NCBI GenBank assembly: GCA_026936335.1
Contig: JAPMXV010000049.1
Coordinates: 62,001 to 126,000 of the forward strand
Direction: 5' to 3'
Source of the DNA: Mantamonas sphyraenae
Taxonomy: Eukaryota > CRuMs > Mantamonadidae
DNA: 64,000 nucleotides
The position numbers were made by a program, and so were the translations under genes. The notes under the pieces were generated by a model. The model made no database searches, was not told the DNA's origin, and worked only from the letters and a program-made list of their open reading frames with translations. This document shows, one piece after another, positions 58,464 to 64,000 of the stretch (position 1 is its first letter; each line of letters starts with the position of its first letter).

Positions 58464-60264
58464 TCACTCCCAATCTTCGTCATCCTCATCCACACCCTCG
58501 TCGTCCATTTGCTGGCGCCTGTCTAGCAACGCCATGGCCAACACGCTGACCATGTCATTCTTGTTGACCTTCTTGGCCTGCTCGTTGTCCAGACGTACCG
58601 TGACGCGTTTGAGCATGACATCCGGGTTGCGAATGGCTGCCATGAGGTTCGCACGTGCCTGCCCACCGGGCGCACCTGCACCGCCAGTCTTGCCCAGCTT
58701 GGGAGCGGGTGGAGCGGCAGGCGCTGGAGCCGGCGGTGCCGGCGCTGGCGAAGCTGTACTCGACGCTCCGGAAGCCGAGGACGCATTGGCACTGGCGGCA
58801 GCTGCCTGGGCTTCGGCTGCACTTGCCTTTGCCTCTGCAGCTTCTGTGGCAGCCTGTGCGTTGCTCAAGGCGGCTTCAAGTTCTGCAATGCGTCCGCTGA
58901 GCTCGCTGTTGACTGTCTGCGCAGCCACCAGCTGGTCTTCCAGTGCCAACATGTCCTTGCTGGCCTGCGAAGCAGCTTTGCTGTCCTGTTTGGCCTGTTT
59001 GGCTTCCTGCGCAGCTGCTTCTGCCTTTCCCTGTGCCTCGGCCAAGCGCATCTCCACCTCAGCCAGCATCGCATCGCGTTCTTGGATATCGGTCTCCATG
59101 TCATGCACCCGTTTAGCTGCATGTTCGTTCTCCTCGCGCAGGCGCGTCACATCGTTCTGCACCTTGCGCATCTCGCTGTGCACCTGCAGCGTCTCTGCCT
59201 TTGCCTCCTCCACCTCCTTCCGCAACGCTTCTTCCGTTTCCTCTGCAGACGAAGATGCTTTGCTGTCCTTCTGACGTGCTGCTTCTGCCTGTCTGCGCAA
59301 CTCTGTGCACTCCTCCTTCAAGGTATCGCACTCCGCGCGTGCATCCGCCGCTGCACTCTTGGCTGCTCGCACTTCCTTGCGCAGTGCATCCACCTCCCCT
59401 TGCATCGTCTCTGACTTGGATGCCGCGCGTTGCATGCGGATCATTTCCTTTTCCTGCTCGGTTGCCTTTCGCTTTGCCGTAGCAAGTTCCCGACGCAGCT
59501 CGTGCAGCTGAGCCTCGCGTGCGCTTCCTGCCATCGTGGCAGGTGCCTTGGTCTGCAACTTGCTCTGTGCCGTTGCCAATTGCCGTTGAAGCTGTTCCAC
59601 CTGCTTGCGTAGCTGCTGCACCTCTTTCTCGGCCTGTTTGTATGCCGCAAACTCGTTCGGGCTCGTTGTCGTGGTGGTTGTCGTTGTGGTGGCAATGCTC
59701 GACGACTCGGACGACGACTCACCGCCCGCACTGACTGCAACCATGTCCATGTCTGCCATGGCGCCCATGAGGAACTGCATCTCTTGCAGGCTCAGCTTGT
59801 CCTGGCCCATCTCCTTCAACTTGACGTCGAGATCGTCAAACAAGGCCACCAGCTCGTCTGGGATGGCTCCCTTCATCGCCAATGCCCCAGACTCTTCGTC
59901 GAATCCCACATGGCCCAGATTCTTGAACGACGTGGGTCCACTGACGGAGAAGGACGTGTCCTCCGTCGCGTCCGAGTCTTTGTCTCCCTCTCCCTTGTTG
60001 CCCAAGTTTGCCAGCATGCCTCGCAGCTTGGCTCCGTAGCCCCGCATGCGTTCCTGCATGGCGTTGGCCGCATTCGACAGCCCACTGCTTCCTCCGTCGT
60101 CCCCTTGTTCTGCCTCGCCGTCCCCTTTGCCCTTGTTGCTGCTGTTGCTCTCTTGCCCACCGCTCCCTGGCAGTTTGCTGGTCTCAACGGCCACTGCACG
60201 CAGGTCGTCGCTGTCCAGCCGTGTGAACCGGTTGTTGTTGTGTGCTCGGTTGCTCCGCGACGTG

Positions 60265-60305
<41 letters not shown>

Positions 60306-60440
60306 CCCTTTGCCTCCGTGAAGCTCTGCGATGCGTTCGCTCGCCTGCGCCGTGTGGTCGTGCAGACACTGTTTGCAGTACGACGGCTTGAATGGGTTGG
60401 CTACAAAGTCCTGGCAACCACACGTTGTACACTTGGACAT
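58464..60440 (-). CDS. Zn-motif coiled-coil protein with C-terminal WH2-central-acidic module (candidate Arp2/3 activator)
   Basis: Intronless, 658 residues from ATG 60440. Residues 4-29 carry C-x2-C-x-C ... NPFKPSYCKQCLHDH, a small zinc-binding motif. A Ser run and disordered region lead to a long coiled coil (about residues 255-560), then Pro/Ala-rich sequence (PAPAPAAPPAPKLG). The C-terminal about 65 residues read as a VCA module. ARANLMAAIRNPDVMLKRV is WH2-like (actin binding). VSVLAMALLDRRQQM resembles the central amphipathic helix. DDEGVDEDDEDWE is an acidic tail with the penultimate Trp used by WASP-family proteins to bind Arp2/3. The order and tail match nucleation-promoting factors, but the N-terminus fits no WASP, SCAR, WASH, JMY or WHAMM architecture that I know. 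Confidence 0.85.
60265..60303 (-). repeat. (CTG)n tract coding poly-Ser
   Basis: Thirteen triplets, all CTG except one TTG, on the + strand read as AGC (Ser) on the minus strand in the disordered N-terminal part of the WH2 protein. This is a potential length-variable microsatellite. Confidence 0.93.
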
Positions 60441-60518
60441 CCTGCACTGGCTCGTGGCAAAGGAATTTTGTTGGCAAACACTCTGCTCTGCGTGGCCGCA
60501 CACACATGCACACGCACC

Positions 60519-63500
60519 TCACACCTTGAACTTGCCCAGACGGAATCCTCCTCCCAGCATGTGTTCTGCAATACGTGCTTGCACACGTCGAAGCGCATCG
60601 TACACACCCTCGTACGTGGGGCCCTCCACGAGCAAGTACAGCTTGCGTTGCAGTCCCTTGGGCTGTTGGCCAGGCGGGAAGTAGTTGCCCTTGGGTGTGA
60701 TGCTTGTTCCCGTCTCTGCCTCCACGTCGTCCAGTTGACCCTTCTTTGTGACTGAGAAACGTGCCTTGTTGGGAAAGTCGTTGATCTCCACCTCGGCCTC
60801 GTAGTGCGCTTCCTCGTCTTCGTCTTCGGCCATCGATGAAGACGACGATGACGACGACGACGAAGAGGTTGACGTGGTTGTGCTCGACGCCCCCCGTGCC
60901 AACGCTGCTGCAGCGGCTTGGGCAGCGGCCAATGCTGCCTCGCGTGCCGATCCTCCAGCACCGCCGCCCTTGGCTGCAGCCGCTGCCGCAGCCGCTGCTG
61001 CCTTTGCACGTGCCAACGCTGCTGCCGCCGAATTTCCTCCTGTACCTGTACCTGTGTTGTGTTCGCGCGCTGGTGGCCGTTCCCCCCCGCTGCTGCCGTC
61101 CCCTTCGCCTACCTTGCCTGCCACCTTGCGGATCACGACTTCGTCATAGCCTCCCCCACTGCTTCCATCGCGCCCGCTGCTGCTCTCATCCTCCGCCTCG
61201 TCCGATCCTGCGCCGCCCTGCCCGCCTCGTGTGCGGCCTCCGTCGACGCCCTTTGCTCCGCCGCCAACACTCTCTTCGTCCTCTTCACCGTCCATCGTGA
61301 CCCCCAGCGATTGCGCCTGTCGCTTACGCTCTTCGTCCTTCTTTCCAGCCTCCAGAAGGTTGAACTGGAAGCCGGAGCCGCCAAAGCCACCCGAGGCAAA
61401 CTTGGCCTTGCCCAATTGCTTCTTGGCCAGGTAGTCATCGCGCAGGGCAGCCAATTCTGGCGGGATATCTGCGTCCGAGTCTTTCAGTGCTCTGCAGATT
61501 TCCTTTGCCAGATGGCCCTCCTGTGGAGTCACAAATGTGTAGGCCCACCCCTTGCGCCCTGCTCGTCCCGTACGCCCCACCCTCTGTACATAGTCCTCCA
61601 GGTGGTCGGGTGCCTCGTAGTTGATCACCAGCACCAGTGACTTGACATCCAGACCCCGCGCGGCCACCGACGTGGCAATCAGGATTGGCACGAGGCCCTT
61701 TTTAAAGTCGGTGATGATCCCGTCGCGGTCTTCCTGGTCCTTGTCTCCATGCAGCGACATGCACACGTAGTTGTGCTCCAACAGCTCCTTGAACAGCTTG
61801 TCAGCAGTCACTTGTCGCTGCACAAACACAAGGATACTGCCGCGCTGGTTCCACTCACCCAGGAGTTGCAACAGCCTCGGGATTTTGGTCGCCTCTTGGA
61901 TCACCTCCACGTGCTGCTCCACCAGCGACGTCACTCGCGAGCGGCCGCCCACAATGATCTCCACCGGCCGTTGAAGCACCCCTTTGGCCAGTCGCTCGAC
62001 AGGCTGCGGGAAGGTGGCCGAAAACATGACCATCTGCCTGTCTGGGCGGATGTTGGCCACCACACGTGTTATTTGCGGTTCAAAGCCCATGTCAAACAGT
62101 CGGTCAGCTTCGTCCATGACTAGGAATGTCACGCGGCGCAGGTTGGTCACCTTGCCCATGTTCAGGATGTCGATCATGCGGCCCGGCGTACACACCACAA
62201 TCTCTGCACCACGTTTCAGCTCTGCAATCTGGGCGGTGATCTGTGTGCCGCCGTACACTGCGGCCACGTTGATGCCCACCGGTTTGGCAAACTGCTTGGC
62301 ATCCTGATAGATCTGCAGAGCCAGCTCTCGCGTGGGGGCAAAAATGAACCCGATGGGTCCATCGCCAGCCTTCAGGGGGGGTTGTGCCAGGATGTGGCGC
62401 AACATGGGCAACAGAAAGGCGAGCGTTTTGCCCGAGCCAGTCTTGGCGATGCCAATGACGTCGCGGCCCGACATGATGGCTGGCATGGCCTGCGCCTGGA
62501 TTGGAGTGGGTCGCTCAAAGCCAAACTTGCGTTGCAGCGTGTCCAGCACGCGTTCAGGCAGCCCAGCTTGTTCCCAGGTGCGGATGGGCTTTGGGCAGCG
62601 TTTGCCCTTAATCTTGATCCCTTCCAGCTCTGTACGCAAGTCGCGCACTTCCTCCTCGTCCATCATGGCAATCTCCTTGGCTTCGATGTAAAAGTCGCGT
62701 TCAAAGTCGGGGTAGTCGATCTGGGTGTGGTCCACAAGCTCCAGCTGCTTCTCCTTCTGTGCGCCGCGGCCACGCAGCAGCGCCATGATTTCGTCAAAAT
62801 CGTCGTCTTCCTCCGCAGTGTCTTCCAGGTCCACGTCGTCCAGCTCATCGCCCGTGTACACCTGCTCCTGCTTCTTACCCTTGACACGCTTGACGCGCGG
62901 TTTCCCCAGCTTGCTGGCCAGCTGCTCCCGCTGCATCTCCGCCATGTATGCATCCAGTGGGTCGATGTCATCGTCATCGTCGGCGTCGTCTTCGTGTGTG
63001 CCTTTGTGACTTGTGCTTTCGCTCGCGCTCGTGCTGGACGACGATGACGACGACGCCTGGCCGGGCGCGCCTTCCGCAGCATCGTCGTCGTCGTCTGCCT
63101 CCAGATAGGCATCTCCTGAATCATCGTGGATGACTCCAGTCCGTGCCAACTGTGTCGAATGGCCGGGTGCGTGTGTGTTGTCGGCCTCTGTGTCTGTGTT
63201 TGGTGTTTCTGTGCCTTCCAACTGCATGCTCCGTGCTTGTTGCGCCTTTCGCCTTGCTCGCCACTCCTCCAGCCGCTTTCGTCGCTCTTCCTGGCTCACA
63301 CGGTCCACTTGCTCCTCCAGAACGGTGTCAGAGGAACCAGAGGATGAGCTCGCTGCCTCTGAAGCGGCCACTCGCGAGCGCTTGAGGTCCCGCTGGGAGT
63401 TGCTGGGCTCCGGATCGTCGTCTGGCTCGTCTTCCAGTGCCAGATGGGGCCGCTTGCCGCCGTTCCCTCCCGCAAACTGCACTGACTTTTGAGTGTCGAA

Positions 63501-63545
63501 TGCCGACGGACGCGGTCGCTTGGGTTTGTTCTTGCGTCTGAGCAT
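60519..63545 (-). CDS. PRP5: Prp5/DDX46 DEAD-box spliceosomal RNA helicase
   Basis: Intronless, 1,008 residues. The N-terminal disordered region contains DPLDAYM (near 62955), the Prp5/DDX46 signature that contacts SF3B1. Helicase motifs are complete: RPTPIQAQAMP (Q), AKTGSGKT (I), PTRELA (Ia), TPGR (Ib), DEAD (II, near 62113), SAT (III), ARGLD (V) and QRVGRTGRAG (VI). The C-terminus keeps the DDX46 KH-like segment (EINDFPNKARFSVT, NYFPPGQQPKG, RKLYLLVEG). Prp5 remodels U2 snRNP during prespliceosome assembly in the nucleus (family knowledge). Low-complexity Ala/Gly and Ser runs separate the helicase core and the C-terminus. The start codon is 5 nt from the upstream ATG of the divergent Eaf6 gene. 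Confidence 0.96.
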   Translation of the reverse strand: MLRRKNKPKRPRPSAFDTQKSVQFAGGNGGKRPHLALEDEPDDDPEPSNSQRDLKRSRVAASEAASSSSGSSDTVLEEQVDRVSQEERRKRLEEWRARRKAQQARSMQLEGTETPNTDTEADNTHAPGHSTQLARTGVIHDDSGDAYLEADDDDDAAEGAPGQASSSSSSSTSASESTSHKGTHEDDADDDDDIDPLDAYMAEMQREQLASKLGKPRVKRVKGKKQEQVYTGDELDDVDLEDTAEEDDDFDEIMALLRGRGAQKEKQLELVDHTQIDYPDFERDFYIEAKEIAMMDEEEVRDLRTELEGIKIKGKRCPKPIRTWEQAGLPERVLDTLQRKFGFERPTPIQAQAMPAIMSGRDVIGIAKTGSGKTLAFLLPMLRHILAQPPLKAGDGPIGFIFAPTRELALQIYQDAKQFAKPVGINVAAVYGGTQITAQIAELKRGAEIVVCTPGRMIDILNMGKVTNLRRVTFLVMDEADRLFDMGFEPQITRVVANIRPDRQMVMFSATFPQPVERLAKGVLQRPVEIIVGGRSRVTSLVEQHVEVIQEATKIPRLLQLLGEWNQRGSILVFVQRQVTADKLFKELLEHNYVCMSLHGDKDQEDRDGIITDFKKGLVPILIATSVAARGLDVKSLVLVINYEAPDHLEDYVQRVGRTGRAGRKGWAYTFVTPQEGHLAKEICRALKDSDADIPPELAALRDDYLAKKQLGKAKFASGGFGGSGFQFNLLEAGKKDEERKRQAQSLGVTMDGEEDEESVGGGAKGVDGGRTRGGQGGAGSDEAEDESSSGRDGSSGGGYDEVVIRKVAGKVGEGDGSSGGERPPAREHNTGTGTGGNSAAAALARAKAAAAAAAAAAKGGGAGGSAREAALAAAQAAAAALARGASSTTTSTSSSSSSSSSSSMAEDEDEEAHYEAEVEINDFPNKARFSVTKKGQLDDVEAETGTSITPKGNYFPPGQQPKGLQRKLYLLVEGPTYEGVYDALRRVQARIAEHMLGGGFRLGKFKV

Positions 63546-63595
63546 GGGCGATGGCGGCGCAAGCGCAGCACGCGCCAAACACTCCGCAAGCCATC
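63546..63595. promoter_or_regulatory. Very short divergent 5' region of Prp5 and Eaf6
   Basis: Depending on which Eaf6 ATG is used (63551 or 63596), 5 or 50 nt lie between the starts. The two promoters must therefore overlap the coding or UTR sequence of the partner. No core element is recognised. Confidence 0.35.
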
Positions 63596-64000
63596 ATGAG
63601 CAGCAGTGAGTCGTCAAAGGACGCCACAGGGACCACCAAAGGTGCTGCTTCGTCGTCGTCTTCCTCTTCGTCGTCGTCTTCGTCCTCGTCCTCGTCCTCG
63701 TCTTCATCATCGTCCTCTACCGCGGTGGACAAGGCCGCGTCGGCGGCCGCTACGAGCGCAAACGCAGAGGCCATTGCGCGGCTGCAAGTGATGCAGGCAC
63801 AGGTGCAAACGAATCTGGTGACCATTGAGAAACAGTTGTATCATATGGAGGGCGAGTACCTCAAGTCCACAAAGGCCACGGGCAACTGCGTCGTTGGGTG
63901 GGATGTGCTTGTGAATCCCAAGCTTACGGGCTCGCTGCGCAAGACAGCTGCCCAACAGCAGGCCTCAGAGCAGGAGGTCAATGACAAGGACAGGATATTC
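63596..64000 (+). CDS. EAF6: Eaf6/MEAF6 histone acetyltransferase complex subunit (3' part beyond the window)
   Basis: The frame is open from an ATG at 63551 (MAAQAQHAPNTPQAI) or 63596 (MSSSESSKDATG) to the window end; I use the second because it leaves a 5' UTR. After a run of 23 serines comes AIARLQVMQAQVQTNLVTIEKQLYHMEGEYLKSTKATGNCVVGWD. This is the coiled coil plus the E-x-x-YL-...-GN-...-GWD signature of Eaf6, which belongs to NuA4 and MOZ/HBO1 acetyltransferase complexes (family knowledge). The visible part covers most of the conserved domain. It is divergent from Prp5. Confidence 0.88.
   Translation, partial: MSSSESSKDATGTTKGAASSSSSSSSSSSSSSSSSSSSSSSTAVDKAASAAATSANAEAIARLQVMQAQVQTNLVTIEKQLYHMEGEYLKSTKATGNCVVGWDVLVNPKLTGSLRKTAAQQQASEQEVNDKDRIF
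63650..63718 (+). repeat. Poly-Ser tract (23 codons) in Eaf6
   Basis: Twenty-three consecutive Ser codons use a mix of TCG, TCC, TCT and TCA, so selection at the protein level is more likely than recent slippage of one triplet. Confidence 0.93.

Noticed and set aside
1-64000. tRNA, rRNA, transposon or CRISPR array
   Set aside because: Spacers are too short for RNA genes, no transposase or reverse-transcriptase motif is present, and the repeats seen are microsatellites or protein repeats.

Overview
The window is protein-coding nuclear DNA of a unicellular eukaryote with a very compact, GC-rich genome. Genes lie on both strands and carry 0-2 short GT-AG introns each (about 62-378 nt). They are separated by only about 5-110 nt, and one convergent pair overlaps. 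Spliceosomal Prp5, Eaf6, a MAST/Rim15-type kinase, OGG1, erlin, the SNARE Use1 and a Dsc3-like protein show it is eukaryotic. Filamin/LamG/REJ/GPS polycystin-like receptors and RPxSA-type coiled-coil proteins suggest a free-living, probably flagellated protist. I cannot place the clade from sequence alone. No rRNA, tRNA, transposon or CRISPR was seen.

Layout. 1-13669: a head-to-head pair of paralogous surface-receptor genes, the left one cut by the window edge, the right one a polycystin-1-like protein of about 3,915 residues. 13685-20855: Pol5/MYBBP1A, erlin, a small coiled-coil protein and Use1. 20926-26392: a three-domain fusion of GHMP sugar kinase, UDP-glucuronate-4-epimerase-like SDR and sugar nucleotidyltransferase. 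26486-31429: a coiled-coil protein, a multi-pass membrane protein and a DUF676-type lipase. 31520-45262: a second polycystin-1-like receptor (about 4,455 residues) with a long coiled-coil cytoplasmic tail. 45370-48673: a protein with a catalytically dead class I glutamine-amidotransferase fold and RPxSA motifs. 48716-58431: MAST/IRE-type kinase, OGG1, a Dsc3-like ubiquitin-like membrane protein, an RS-tailed unknown and a membrane-anchored JmjC protein. 58464-64000: a Zn-motif/coiled-coil/WH2-central-acidic protein (candidate Arp2/3 activator), Prp5/DDX46 and the start of Eaf6.

Twelve places show a gene switching reading frame by exactly one nucleotide with protein homology or coiled coil continuing across. 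After correcting each by one base, every affected CDS length becomes divisible by three. Residual assembly indels are the simplest explanation. One site, however, falls exactly on a canonical -1 slippery heptamer, and two others share the same seven bases.

The most interesting biology is the trifunctional sugar-nucleotide enzyme, the dead amidotransferase with ciliary-type motifs, the VCA-bearing protein, and the polycystin-like receptors that lack a PLAT domain and the pore half.
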